A DNA stretch of 64,000 nucleotides from Halanaerobium praevalens DSM 2228. Its GTDB lineage: Bacteria > Bacillota > Halanaerobiia > Halanaerobiales > Halanaerobiaceae. Numbering within the stretch: the first letter of the stretch is position 1; each line of letters opens with the position of its first letter. The notes beneath the pieces are model-generated. The model worked only from the letters and a program-made list of their open reading frames with translations, was not told where the DNA came from and searched no databases. The translations under genes and the position numbers were made by a program. Positions 1-8,504 of this stretch are shown one piece after another. The stretch lies in the NCBI RefSeq assembly GCF_000165465.1, contig NC_017455.1:372001-436000 (forward strand), in the 5' to 3' direction.

Positions 1-1502
1 ATTTTAAATTTTTCAGCATAATTTTTATCTTTTATCTGCTGCAGAGCTTTTTCAGCATCCTGATTTGCCTTGAATTCAATAATATAAATATCCGTTTCAG
101 TTGCAATTGTACAATCTATTCTTCCTTCAGAGCTTAGGACTTCTGAGTAAACATTTAAATTGTTATCTGTTAATAGAGTAGTTATCAGATAAAAAAGACT
201 GTTGTAATAAGCTTCTCTATTTTGAAGAGATTTTGGGATATTAATATTTATCAGACTGGCAAATATAGATTTTATCTGTTCAATAAATTCTTCAAGATTT
301 TTATTGATTAATGCTTTTTTTATTCGGTGTACAACCGGAACTGTAATTTTGTTTTGAGAAAATGATTTTGCTAAATTTAGAGTAAATCCATTTTCTACTT
401 CTTGATTTGGATATCCCATTTTGTATAGCTCTTTACTTTTAATTCCTTTAATTGTTAAATAGCCAGTTTGGAAAAGTAGTGGCACTATTTCAAGATTTTC
501 AATATCATAAGCCTTAATTTCATTTTTTCCAATTACTACACTTTCTAAACTGCTGATGTCGAAGTTATGGCTTTTAATTAAGTCAATTAAAAAAGTCGGA
601 GTACCACTTTCAAACCAGTAATTATCAAAATCCAAATTTACTAAAGCATTGCCAACTGAAAAAGGGTTATAAACTTTACTATCTTTTTCTGTAAAACGAA
701 AACCATTATACATTTGCTTGAACTTTTTTCTGCATTCTGGAATACTTAAATTCTTTTTTTCTGCTAGTTTAGCAAAATATGGTTTGAAATATTTATCCAA
801 TTCTTCTTCTGTATAACCCATTATTTCAGCAAATTTCACTTTTTGATCAAGTTCAATTAGATTATTTAGAGTAGAAAATATTGATAGCTTACTAAACTTA
901 GTTACTCCTGTTATAAAAACCTTTTCTAGATAGGGTTCAAGTGGTTTAAGATTGTCATAAAATAGTTTTAAAAATTCTTGATTCTCTAAAGCAATTTCAA
1001 TTTTATTTTTAGAACTTTCAATACCACTTAAATGAGATAATATTGGTTTATCATATTCGTCAATTAATAAGACAACTTTTTTATTAGTTTTTTTAAAGAT
1101 TTTTTTAATTAATTTATTAAATCTAGTTGGTACATAAGTTGAGGTCAGGTCAAGATTATACTCATTAGCATAATCAGCAATTTTTTCGCCTAAGACAATT
1201 TTTAATTGTTCGGTAGTTTGAGAAATTATTTCATTAAAATCCAATCTAATAATAGGATATTTATCCCAATTTAAATCTTGATTTGAAATATAAAGGTCAT
1301 TAAAAAGTTCTTTTTTGCCCTGGTAGAATTTTTCCATAGTATCAACAAAAAGGGTTTTGCCAAAGCGGCGGGGGCGAGAAAGGAAAAAATATGGTTCTTT
1401 ACTATTTACAATTTGATATAAAAATTTGGTTTTATCTACATAAATAAAATCATCTTTGATAATTTCTTCAAAATTTGCTTTTGAAACAGTAATATCCTTC
1501 AT
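1..1502 (-). CDS. AAA-ATPase-like protein with C-terminal PD-(D/E)XK nuclease domain (partial, C-terminus cut by window)
   Basis: The frame opens at ATG 1502-1500 and stays open to base 1, so the C-terminus lies outside the window. The N-terminal part matches the AAA-ATPase-like family (PF09820 type): a P-loop variant RPRRFGKT at residues 43-50 and a Walker B stretch LLIDEYDKP near residue 147. The end shows the D...EFK core of a PD-(D/E)XK nuclease (GRIDCTIATETDIYIIEFKA, about residues 458-476). GGAGGTG lies 5 bases before the start and a promoter lies upstream. This family is common and often multi-copy in anaerobes, and its function is unknown. It is transcribed divergently from the polysaccharide locus, with no sign of a joint role. 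Confidence 0.9.
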   Translation of the reverse strand, partial: MKDITVSKANFEEIIKDDFIYVDKTKFLYQIVNSKEPYFFLSRPRRFGKTLFVDTMEKFYQGKKELFNDLYISNQDLNWDKYPIIRLDFNEIISQTTEQLKIVLGEKIADYANEYNLDLTSTYVPTRFNKLIKKIFKKTNKKVVLLIDEYDKPILSHLSGIESSKNKIEIALENQEFLKLFYDNLKPLEPYLEKVFITGVTKFSKLSIFSTLNNLIELDQKVKFAEIMGYTEEELDKYFKPYFAKLAEKKNLSIPECRKKFKQMYNGFRFTEKDSKVYNPFSVGNALVNLDFDNYWFESGTPTFLIDLIKSHNFDISSLESVVIGKNEIKAYDIENLEIVPLLFQTGYLTIKGIKSKELYKMGYPNQEVENGFTLNLAKSFSQNKITVPVVHRIKKALINKNLEEFIEQIKSIFASLININIPKSLQNREAYYNSLFYLITTLLTDNNLNVYSEVLSSEGRIDCTIATETDIYIIEFKANQDAEKALQQIKDKNYAEKFK

Positions 1503-1525
1503 TTTGACACCTCCAACTTAAACTA

Positions 1526-1554
1526 ATTATACTTTAAATTTTGCTGATTATCAA
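1526..1554 (-). promoter_or_regulatory. SigA-type promoter for the AAA-ATPase gene
   Basis: On the - strand TTGATA (1554-1549) and TATAAT (1531-1526) are separated by 17 bases. They end 24 bases before the start codon, which leaves room for the GGAGGTG ribosome binding site and little else. Confidence 0.7.
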
Positions 1555-1654
1555 TTAAACTTAAATATTAGTTTAACTCAAGTATAATATATCACAAAAC
1601 GAACTTGTGTCAATAAAATTCAAGTTAATTCGACAAAAAACAGAGAAATATTAA

Positions 1655-1683
1655 TTGATTTTAAGGCGAGAGTGTATTATAAT
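1655..1683 (+). promoter_or_regulatory. SigA-type promoter at the head of the polysaccharide locus
   Basis: TTGATT (1655-1660) and a perfect TATAAT (1678-1683) are spaced by 17 bases. The predicted transcript start near 1690 lies about 680 bases upstream of the first gene, implying an unusually long leader. Confidence 0.65.
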
Positions 1684-1825
1684 AAAAGTTGTTAAGGAAT
1701 TGAACACATCAGTTGAAATATAAACAGAAAATTGATCTGAGCAAGGTTCTGCAAATATATTCAGTGGTTTATTGCAGAATTAAATTTATCAGTTAATTAA
1801 AACATATAAAGAAAAAGAGATTAAA

Positions 1826-1840
1826 TGACAGCCGATGTCA
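1826..1840. promoter_or_regulatory. 15-bp palindrome, copy 1 (candidate operator)
   Basis: TGACAGCCGATGTCA is a near-perfect dyad of the form TGACA-N5-TGTCA. A second copy differing at one base lies 142 bases downstream, and both are followed by CA and A/T-rich sequence. Two spaced dyads in one leader suggest a DNA-binding regulator, of a type I do not recognise. Confidence 0.45.
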
Positions 1841-1967
1841 CAATAATTGTTAACTGAAAAGTTTTACTTTAGTATTCGACAAAATTAGCTACTCTAATTA
1901 GTTGATGTATTATGAATAATGTTATAAAATAAAGAATGTGAGCGAAATAGAAGTGTTATCTGTAAAA

Positions 1968-1982
1968 TGACATCCGATGTCA
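1968..1982. promoter_or_regulatory. 15-bp palindrome, copy 2 (candidate operator)
   Basis: TGACATCCGATGTCA has perfect 7-base arms around one central base. It lies just upstream of a TATAAT at 1988-1993 that has no convincing -35, the geometry expected if a bound factor controls or supports a weak internal promoter. That role is inference. Confidence 0.45.
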
Positions 1983-1994
1983 CAAAATATAATC

Positions 1995-2131
1995 CTAACT
2001 CAGGCAAGTTGACAGTTGAATATGTATGAGGATCTGTGAAACCAGGGTTTTCATATGGGTAAGACAAACTGAGTTAGAGGTTTAAAGAGCTTTAAAACCA
2101 TATGCAGGATCAGCCTTCAGGCTATTTTTTT
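1995..2131 (+). ncRNA. candidate structured leader RNA ending in a terminator-like hairpin
   Basis: CTAACTCAG (1995-2003) can pair with CTGAGTTAG (2069-2077), closing a domain of about 80 bases. CATATGG (2052-2058) inside that domain can pair with CCATATG (2098-2104) outside it, forming a pseudoknot. That pairing competes with a hairpin at 2079-2099 (GGTTTAAAG with CTTTAAAACC). It ends with AGCC-TTCA-GGCT followed by ATTTTTTT (2112-2131), a short-stemmed terminator. Mutually exclusive pairings before a terminator suggest attenuation. It matches no riboswitch class I could recall (not GEMM-I, T-box or SAM). It could instead be a small independent RNA. Confidence 0.4.
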
Positions 2132-2146
2132 AGCAGTACACTTTGG

Positions 2147-2176
2147 CTGCAACACAGTGGATACTGTGTTGAGGTG
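2147..2176 (+). repeat. 30-bp dispersed repeat, left copy
   Basis: These 30 bases match 24093-24122 in inverted orientation at 26 of 30 positions. The repeat contains the hairpin AACACAGT-GGAT-ACTGTGTT (2151-2170). The two copies bracket the polysaccharide locus. The right copy adjoins what looks like an IS21-family end, so this may also be insertion-sequence debris. Confidence 0.5.
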
Positions 2177-2216
2177 GGAGAGGATAGTTGTGATAAGGGT
2201 TTGCGGGGGATGAGAT

Positions 2217-2274
2217 ATAGTTTTTTAAGTATGGACTTGTTGGGATGAGTTTGTATTTAAAAAACTATTTTTTT
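2217..2274 (+). terminator. second terminator-like hairpin in the leader
   Basis: ATAGTTTTTTAA (2217-2228) pairs perfectly with TTAAAAAACTAT (2257-2268), and the 3' arm runs into seven T residues. The loop is 28 bases. It lies about 100 bases before the first gene, so readthrough or antitermination would be needed to express the locus from the promoter at 1655-1683. Confidence 0.5.
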
Positions 2275-2371
2275 ATGTGTAGGGAAATTCAGGTTATTCC
2301 TATATGCTTATGTATATTGAATATTATTATTATCTATAACTTTTTAATTATATAGAAATTTAGGTGATTTT

Positions 2372-3796
2372 ATGAAAAATGTTTTAATTGTAGGTGCTGG
2401 TAGTGCCGGCAAGCATGTCTTAAAAGAAATAACAAATAACGGACATAAATATGACTATAATGTAATTGGCTTTTTAGATGCAGATTCTTCAAAGCATGGA
2501 AATGAAATTGATGGCTATGAAATATTAGATCACCACGATAATATAAATAAATATATTGATGAATTTGATATAAATGAAGTTATTGTTGCAACTACTGAAA
2601 TTAATCATCAAGGATTAAATAAAATTTATGATAACTTAAAAACTTTTGATAAAAATATTGAAATAAAAGTTCTTCCTACAGTAGAAGAACTCTTAAAAGG
2701 TGAACCTTTTACTAAGCAGTTAAGAGAAGTGCAGGTGGAGGATTTACTGGGGAGAGAATCAATACAGATTAACAATGAGAATATTAATAAATACATAAAT
2801 AATAAAAAAGTATTAGTAACAGGCGCTGCAGGATCTATTGGCAGTGAATTATGCAGGCAGATTGTTAAATATAATCCAAAAGAATTAATAATATTAGATA
2901 TAAATGAAAATGACTTATATTTTTTAAAATTATTTTTAGAAAGACATTATGAAGTTGAAATTAATTTTGAAATAGCAAATATTAGAGAAAAAGATAAATT
3001 AGAGTTTTTGTTTAAAGAATATAAACCTGATTTAGTTTATCATGCAGCAGCTCATAAACATGTTCCATTAATGGAAAAAAACATAGAAGAAGCTGTAAAT
3101 AATAATGTTTTTGGATCTAAAAATTTGCTAGAGATGGCAGATAAATATCAGGTAGAAAAGTTTGTTTTGATTTCTACAGATAAAGCGGTTAACCCAACTA
3201 ATGTTATGGGAGCAACGAAACGCTTATCAGAAATTATTTTAGAAAATATAAATAAAAATTCTAAAACTATGTATATGGCAGTTAGATTTGGAAATGTTTT
3301 AGGAAGTAATGGTAGTGTTGTACCATTATTTAAATCTTTAATAAAAGAGGGTAAGGATTTAACAGTAACCCATGAAGAAGTAACCCGCTATTTTATGACA
3401 ATTCCAGAAGCTGCTCAACTTGTTTTGGAAGCTGGCTATATAGGCCAGGGTGGAGAAGTATTTGTACTAGATATGGGCAAACCAATTAAAATCATGGATC
3501 TGGCAGAGAAAATGATTGAACTATCCGGTCTGAGAGTAGGCAAAGATATTGACATTAAAATTACGGGCCTTAGACCTGGAGAAAAACTTTATGAAGAACT
3601 TTTATATGATATAGATAGCTGTCAGAAAACTGAGAATGATAAAATTTATATCTCTCAGATCAGAAGAGAAGATTTAGATTTAGAAAAAGGATTAAATGAA
3701 CTGAACATTTATTTAAATAACTTTGACAGAATTAACTTAAAAAAACAACTTAAAAAGTTAGTTACAACATATAAAGAAGCTGAATATAATAACTAG
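2372..3796 (+). CDS. UDP-sugar 4,6-dehydratase, FlaA1/CapD type (LegB-like), without membrane domain
   Basis: The 474-residue protein has an N-terminal Rossmann (CoA-binding-like) domain starting VLIVGAGSAG. A catalytic SDR domain follows, with its nucleotide motif TGAAGSIG near residue 150 and an active site STDKAVNPTNVMGATKR near 268-284, where Met stands in the usual Tyr position, as in PglF/WbpM. It should convert a UDP-HexNAc to the 4-keto-6-deoxy sugar. It lacks the N-terminal transmembrane helices of the full-length paralogue at 46521. As the first gene before an aminotransferase and Neu-type enzymes, it probably serves as the dehydratase of legionaminic-acid-type synthesis. The start ATG has AGGTG 5 bases upstream. 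Confidence 0.88.
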   Translation: MKNVLIVGAGSAGKHVLKEITNNGHKYDYNVIGFLDADSSKHGNEIDGYEILDHHDNINKYIDEFDINEVIVATTEINHQGLNKIYDNLKTFDKNIEIKVLPTVEELLKGEPFTKQLREVQVEDLLGRESIQINNENINKYINNKKVLVTGAAGSIGSELCRQIVKYNPKELIILDINENDLYFLKLFLERHYEVEINFEIANIREKDKLEFLFKEYKPDLVYHAAAHKHVPLMEKNIEEAVNNNVFGSKNLLEMADKYQVEKFVLISTDKAVNPTNVMGATKRLSEIILENINKNSKTMYMAVRFGNVLGSNGSVVPLFKSLIKEGKDLTVTHEEVTRYFMTIPEAAQLVLEAGYIGQGGEVFVLDMGKPIKIMDLAEKMIELSGLRVGKDIDIKITGLRPGEKLYEELLYDIDSCQKTENDKIYISQIRREDLDLEKGLNELNIYLNNFDRINLKKQLKKLVTTYKEAEYNN

Positions 3797-3806
3797 GAGA
3801 ATTAGA

Positions 3807-4982
3807 ATGAATAAGAATTTGAATATTCCTCTTTCGGTTCCTAACTTATCAATTGATATTTTAGATAATGTTAAAGAATGTATTGAAACTGGATGGGTTT
3901 CTACTGGAGGTAAATTTATAACTGAATTTGAAGAAAAAGTAGCAGATTATGTTGGTGTTGATGAAGCTGTTGGAGTTCAAAGTGGCACTGCTGCGTTGCA
4001 TCTTGCTTTTCAAATTTTAGGAGTAGAAGCTGGTGATGAAGTAATAGTTCCTACAGTTACTTTTATTGCTACTGTTAATCCAATTACATATCTTGGTGCA
4101 AAACCAGTTTTTATGGATTGTGATGATAGTTTAAATATTGATTTAGATAAATTAGAAGAGTTTTTAGAGAAAAACTGTGAACAGACTGAAGACGGTTTGT
4201 TAAATAAAAACTCGGGTAATATTATTAAAGCTTTAACTATAGTTAATGTTTTTGGAAATCCTATTGATATGGAAAGAGTAATAGAAATAGCGGATGAATA
4301 TGATTTAAAAGTTGTAGAAGATGCTGCAGAATCTCTTGGATCTTTTTATAATGTAGGTGAGTATCAAGGTAAACATACTGGAACAATTGGTGATATTGGA
4401 GTACTTTCTTTTAATGCTAATAAGATATTAACGACTGGTGGCGGAGGTATGCTTATTTCAAATAATGATGAGATTATAGAAAAGGCCAGATTTCTTGCTG
4501 TGCAGGCAAAAACTGATCCTTTATATTACAAACATGACGAAATAGGCTATAATTATAGATTAACAAATATTGCAGCTGCTTTTGGTACAGAACAAATAGA
4601 TCGGCTTGAAGATTTTATAAAAGTTAAAAAGAAAAATTATGAATTATATAAAAAAGAAATAGATAAAATTGATGGGCTAGAACTATTACCTTTCAATACC
4701 AACACAAGACCAAATTACTGGTTCTATTCTGTAGTTGTTAATGAAGAGGAATATGGTATTGATAGAGACCAATTATTAAATAAGTTAAATGAAGTTGGTA
4801 TTCAGGCAAGACCTCTCTGGGGATTAATAAGCGATCAAAAACCATATCAGAGTTGTGAATCATATAAAATTGATAAAGCAAAATATTATGTTGATAATTT
4901 AATAAATATTCCTTGCAGCACAAACCTTACTGAAGATGAAGTGTATCAAGTTGTAGATATGTTAAAAGAATATAAAGTTTAA
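3807..4982 (+). CDS. PLP-dependent nucleotide-sugar aminotransferase, DegT/DnrJ/EryC1 family (LegC-like)
   Basis: The 391-residue protein has the family hallmarks: GDEVIVPTVTFIATVNP, the PLP-binding VEDAAESLGSFY, and the lysine site SFNANKILTTGGGG with K near 205. It should transfer an amino group to the 4-keto-6-deoxy UDP sugar made by the preceding dehydratase. AGGAGA lies 6 bases before ATG. The order dehydratase, aminotransferase, acyltransferase, synthase is typical of legionaminic or bacillosamine pathways. The downstream NeuB/NeuC/NeuA genes favour the former. Confidence 0.9.
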   Translation: MNKNLNIPLSVPNLSIDILDNVKECIETGWVSTGGKFITEFEEKVADYVGVDEAVGVQSGTAALHLAFQILGVEAGDEVIVPTVTFIATVNPITYLGAKPVFMDCDDSLNIDLDKLEEFLEKNCEQTEDGLLNKNSGNIIKALTIVNVFGNPIDMERVIEIADEYDLKVVEDAAESLGSFYNVGEYQGKHTGTIGDIGVLSFNANKILTTGGGGMLISNNDEIIEKARFLAVQAKTDPLYYKHDEIGYNYRLTNIAAAFGTEQIDRLEDFIKVKKKNYELYKKEIDKIDGLELLPFNTNTRPNYWFYSVVVNEEEYGIDRDQLLNKLNEVGIQARPLWGLISDQKPYQSCESYKIDKAKYYVDNLINIPCSTNLTEDEVYQVVDMLKEYKV

Positions 4983-4993
4983 GGTGTTTGGCG

Positions 4994-5626
4994 ATGAAAA
5001 AGATAATAATTATTGGTGCTGGTGGGCATGCAAAAGTTATTGCAGATATTATTATTAAAAGAAAAAAGATTCTAAAAGAGAATCCAGTGATTGAAGGTTT
5101 TTTGGATGATAAATATACTAAAGAAGAAGCTATTTATCAAGGTATTCCTTTAATCGGAACGATAGAAAAGATTAATACCTTAAAAAAAGAAGATTACTAT
5201 TTTATAATTGCTATTGGGAATAATGAAATACGGGAAAAGATTGCAAACAAATATGAGCTAAAATATTATACTGCTGTTCATCCAGATGCAATATTAGCTG
5301 AAGGGGTTGGGATTGGTGAAGGAACAGCAATTATGGCAAATGCTGTAATTAATAGCTCTGCTAAAATAGAGGCTCATTGTATAATCAACACATCAAGTAT
5401 TATTGAACATGATAATCATATTGAGAGCTTTGTTCATATTTCTCCCAATACTGTTTTAGCAGGTAATGTTAAAGTAGGGAGAAAAAGCTGGATTGGTATG
5501 GGGAGTTCTGTTATTCAGGGTATTAATATTGGTGAAAATGTTAAAATTGGTGCAGGTAGTGTTGTCTTAAATGATATAAAAGATAATGTTACAGCTTATG
5601 GAATTCCATGTAGGGAGAGATATTGA
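4994..5626 (+). CDS. NeuD/PglD-family sugar N-acyltransferase (LegH-like)
   Basis: The 210-residue protein starts with the PglD_N nucleotide-binding-like motif IIIIGAGGHAKVIADII and continues as left-handed beta-helix hexapeptide repeats (VGIGEGTAIMANAVI, VKIGAGSVVLNDI). It should acetylate the 4-amino group of the UDP sugar. I chose ATG 4994 over an upstream TTG at 4988: AGGTG at 4982-4986 sits 7 bases from the ATG but only 1 from the TTG. It is translationally close to its neighbours on both sides. O-acetylation of a finished nonulosonate (NeuD role) is the alternative. Confidence 0.85.
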   Translation: MKKIIIIGAGGHAKVIADIIIKRKKILKENPVIEGFLDDKYTKEEAIYQGIPLIGTIEKINTLKKEDYYFIIAIGNNEIREKIANKYELKYYTAVHPDAILAEGVGIGEGTAIMANAVINSSAKIEAHCIINTSSIIEHDNHIESFVHISPNTVLAGNVKVGRKSWIGMGSSVIQGINIGENVKIGAGSVVLNDIKDNVTAYGIPCRERY

Positions 5627-5628
5627 TT

Positions 5629-6621
5629 ATGAACACTTTTATAATTGCTGAAGCTGGTGTTAATCATAATGGTAGTATTGAATTAGCAAAGAAATTAATA
5701 GATAAAGCTGACTGGGCTGGTGTGGATGCTGTTAAGTTTCAAACTTTTACTGCTGATAAATTGGCATCAAAAACAGCTAAAAAGGCTGATTATCAAAATA
5801 AAACAACACCCGAAAAAAGCCAGTATGAAATGCTGAAAAAATTAGAACTTAAAACTAAAGATTTTCAACTTTTAAAAGACTATTGTGATCAAAAGGGAAT
5901 TCAATTTATGTCATCTCCTTTTGATCTTGACAGCATAGATTTATTAAATGAAATTGGATTAGATATCTGGAAAATTCCGTCTGGTGAAATAACAAATTAT
6001 CCTTATCTTGAGAAAATTGCCCAACTTAAACAAAAAATTATTATGTCAACTGGGATGGCTAATTTATCTGAAATTGAAGCAGCGTTAGATTTATTAAAGC
6101 AAAATGGATCAAAGGATATTACAGTTTTGCATTGCAATACTGAATATCCAACTCCAATGAGGGATGTTAATTTAAGGGCAATGTTAACCATTAAAGAAGC
6201 TTTTAAAGTTGATGTTGGATATTCTGACCATACTAAAGGGATTGAAGTTCCAACGGCTGCAGTAACATTAGGTGCAGGGGTTATTGAAAAGCATTTTACT
6301 CTTGATAATTCTATGGCGGGTCCAGATCATAAAGCAAGTTTAGAGCCAGAAGAATTAAAAAATATGGTTGATGCGATTAGAAATATTGAAAATGCTCTTG
6401 GTAATGGAATTAAAAAGCCTTCTAAATCTGAATCTAAAAACAAGGATATAGCTCGAAAAAGTATAGTGGCATCTAAAGATATTGAAAAAGGGGAATTATT
6501 TACTGAGGCTAATTTAACTATAAAAAGACCTGGTAATGGAATTAACCCCATGCGGTGGCCTAATATTTTAGGTAAAAAAGCAAAACGAGACTTCACTTTT
6601 GATGAGTTGATTGAATTATGA
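5629..6621 (+). CDS. N-acetylneuraminate/legionaminate synthase, NeuB family (LegI-like)
   Basis: The 330-residue protein begins MNTFIIAEAGVNHNG, the canonical NeuB start, followed by KFQTFTADKLASK, FMSSPFD and the metal/PEP region IEKHFTLD. The C-terminal SAF domain is present (RKSIVASKDIEKGELFTEANL, about residues 280-300). It condenses a 6-carbon amino sugar with phosphoenolpyruvate to give the nonulosonic acid. ATG 5629 has AGGGAGAG 9 bases upstream. It overlaps the next gene by ATGA, pointing to coupled translation. Substrate (legionaminic rather than sialic or pseudaminic) is inferred from the gene set. Confidence 0.92.
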   Translation: MNTFIIAEAGVNHNGSIELAKKLIDKADWAGVDAVKFQTFTADKLASKTAKKADYQNKTTPEKSQYEMLKKLELKTKDFQLLKDYCDQKGIQFMSSPFDLDSIDLLNEIGLDIWKIPSGEITNYPYLEKIAQLKQKIIMSTGMANLSEIEAALDLLKQNGSKDITVLHCNTEYPTPMRDVNLRAMLTIKEAFKVDVGYSDHTKGIEVPTAAVTLGAGVIEKHFTLDNSMAGPDHKASLEPEELKNMVDAIRNIENALGNGIKKPSKSESKNKDIARKSIVASKDIEKGELFTEANLTIKRPGNGINPMRWPNILGKKAKRDFTFDELIEL

Positions 6622-7796
6622 CCAAAAAGAAAATATGTGTGGTAACTGGAACCAGAGCCGAATACGGTCTTTTGAGACCAATTATTAAGAAAATTGATGA
6701 GAATCCAGACTTCAAATTACAATTAATTGTTACTGGAATGCATTTATCACCTGAGTTTGGACTTACATATAAAAATATAGAATCTGATGGATTTCAGATT
6801 GATGAAAAAGTTGAAATTTTATTAAGTTCTGATACTTCTGTTGGGGTAAGTAAATCAATGGGATTGGCTTTGATTAGTTTTTCAGAATCTTATCAAAGAT
6901 TAAATCCTGATTTAATTATTATTCTTGGTGACAGGTATGAGACTTTCTCTGCTGCGGCAGCTGCTTCAGTCGGTAATATACCTTTGGCTCATTTACATGG
7001 TGGAGAACTTACTGAAGGTGCTTTTGATGATTCTTTTCGTCACAGTATGACCAAAATGAGTTATTTACATTTTACTTCAACTGAAGAATATAGAAAGAGG
7101 GTTATTCAACTTGGAGAAAATCCAGAAAGAGTTTTTAATGTAGGTGCTCTTGGTGTGGAAAATATTTTAAATTCAGATTTATTATCTAAAAAAGAACTTG
7201 AAAAAGAATTAAATATAAGTTTAAGCAAAAAATATATATTAATTGTTTTTCATCCTGTTACTTTAGAAAATAAGACTGCCAAACATAATTTTAAAGAATT
7301 ATTAAAAGTAGTTGATAAATATGATAAAAATATTTCCAAAGTTTTTATTAAAGGTAATTCTGATACTGATGGTAGAATTATTAACCAGATGATTGATAAT
7401 TATGTTAGTGAAAAAAACAATTCATATGCATTTTCTTCTTTAAGCACCGAAAATTACTTGAGTCTATTAAAAAATACTTTTGCTCTAATAGGTAATTCTT
7501 CAAGTGGGATTATAGAAGCGCCAAGTCTAAATACTCCATCAATAAATATTGGGGATCGTCAAAAAGGGAGAATTAGAGCTGAATCAGTTTTTGATTGTCA
7601 AAATGAGAAGAATGATATTTTATCGGCATTAAAAAAAATAGATGATTATTATTTAAAAAATAATTTTGATAAAATAAACAATCCTTATGAGAAGGAAAAT
7701 ACTTCTGCTGAAATAATGAGAGTTATTGAAGAATTTATATTAAATAATAAGATAGATTTAAAAAAGAAATTTTATGATATTGAGGTTGAAATATAA
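6618..7796 (+). CDS. UDP-N-acetylglucosamine 2-epimerase (hydrolysing), NeuC/LegG type
   Basis: The 392-residue protein starts KKICVVTGTRAEYGLLRPII, diagnostic of hydrolysing NeuC-type epimerases. It also carries the conserved GDRYE (residues 102-106) and HLHGGELTEGAFDDSFRH, plus a C-terminal GNSSSGIIEAPSL sugar-nucleotide site. In legionaminic-acid synthesis it releases UDP and gives the 2,4-diamino-6-deoxymannose that NeuB uses. Its ATG overlaps the synthase stop as ATGA, and its own stop overlaps the next start, so three genes are translationally coupled. Confidence 0.92.
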   Translation: MTKKKICVVTGTRAEYGLLRPIIKKIDENPDFKLQLIVTGMHLSPEFGLTYKNIESDGFQIDEKVEILLSSDTSVGVSKSMGLALISFSESYQRLNPDLIIILGDRYETFSAAAAASVGNIPLAHLHGGELTEGAFDDSFRHSMTKMSYLHFTSTEEYRKRVIQLGENPERVFNVGALGVENILNSDLLSKKELEKELNISLSKKYILIVFHPVTLENKTAKHNFKELLKVVDKYDKNISKVFIKGNSDTDGRIINQMIDNYVSEKNNSYAFSSLSTENYLSLLKNTFALIGNSSSGIIEAPSLNTPSINIGDRQKGRIRAESVFDCQNEKNDILSALKKIDDYYLKNNFDKINNPYEKENTSAEIMRVIEEFILNNKIDLKKKFYDIEVEI

Positions 7797-8491
7797 TGCA
7801 AGATAAAATTCTAGCAATCATTCCTGCAAGGAGTGGATCTAAAGGCTTAAAAGATAAAAATATTAAAAATCTTAATGGAAAGCCAATGATAAATTATACA
7901 ATTGAAACTGCATTGGAAAGTAAAATATTTTCTAATATTATTGTGTCAACTGATTCTGAAAAATATGCTGAAATTTCTGAAAAAGCTGGAGCTGAAGTTC
8001 CTTTTATTAGGCCCCAAAGACTAGCAACTGATGAATCTGCAACTTCCGACGTTGTTTTACATGCTATAGATAAAATGCAACAAAAAAATGGGGAATATAA
8101 CTATTTTATGTTATTACAGCCTACTTCACCACTTAGAACAGTTGAGAATATTAAAGGGGCTTATTCTTTGTTGAAGGAGAAAGATGCTAATTCAATAGTG
8201 GGTGTTTGTAAGACCGATCACAATCCTTTATGGAGTAATACTTTAGATGAATCATTATCAATGGATAATTTTTTAAATCATAAAGAAAACATAAGAAGAC
8301 AGGATTTGCCTACTTATTATAGACTGAATGGAGCTATTTATTTAGCTGAAGTTGACTACTATAAAAAGTATAATGATTTTTATTTTAATAACTCTTATGC
8401 ATACATCATGAGTAAAAGAGAATCTATTGATGTTGATGATATTATAGATTTTAAATTAGCTAGTTTAATTTTAAATAAAATTAGAAAATAA
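7796..8491 (+). CDS. CMP-nonulosonate cytidylyltransferase, NeuA/LegF type
   Basis: The 231-residue protein carries the NeuA signature IPARSGSKGLKDKNIKNLNGKP at its N-terminus and LQPTSPLRT near residue 105. It activates the nonulosonic acid with CTP to give the CMP-sugar donor. The start codon shares its A with the previous TAA. It closes the core nonulosonate block. Confidence 0.92.
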   Translation: MQDKILAIIPARSGSKGLKDKNIKNLNGKPMINYTIETALESKIFSNIIVSTDSEKYAEISEKAGAEVPFIRPQRLATDESATSDVVLHAIDKMQQKNGEYNYFMLLQPTSPLRTVENIKGAYSLLKEKDANSIVGVCKTDHNPLWSNTLDESLSMDNFLNHKENIRRQDLPTYYRLNGAIYLAEVDYYKKYNDFYFNNSYAYIMSKRESIDVDDIIDFKLASLILNKIRK

Positions 8492-8504
8492 AGGGGTATT
8501 AATT

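Noticed and set aside
1995-2131. c-di-GMP (GEMM) or other known riboswitch
   Set aside because: The conserved core sequences I know for GEMM-I, SAM, T-box and guanidine classes are not present.
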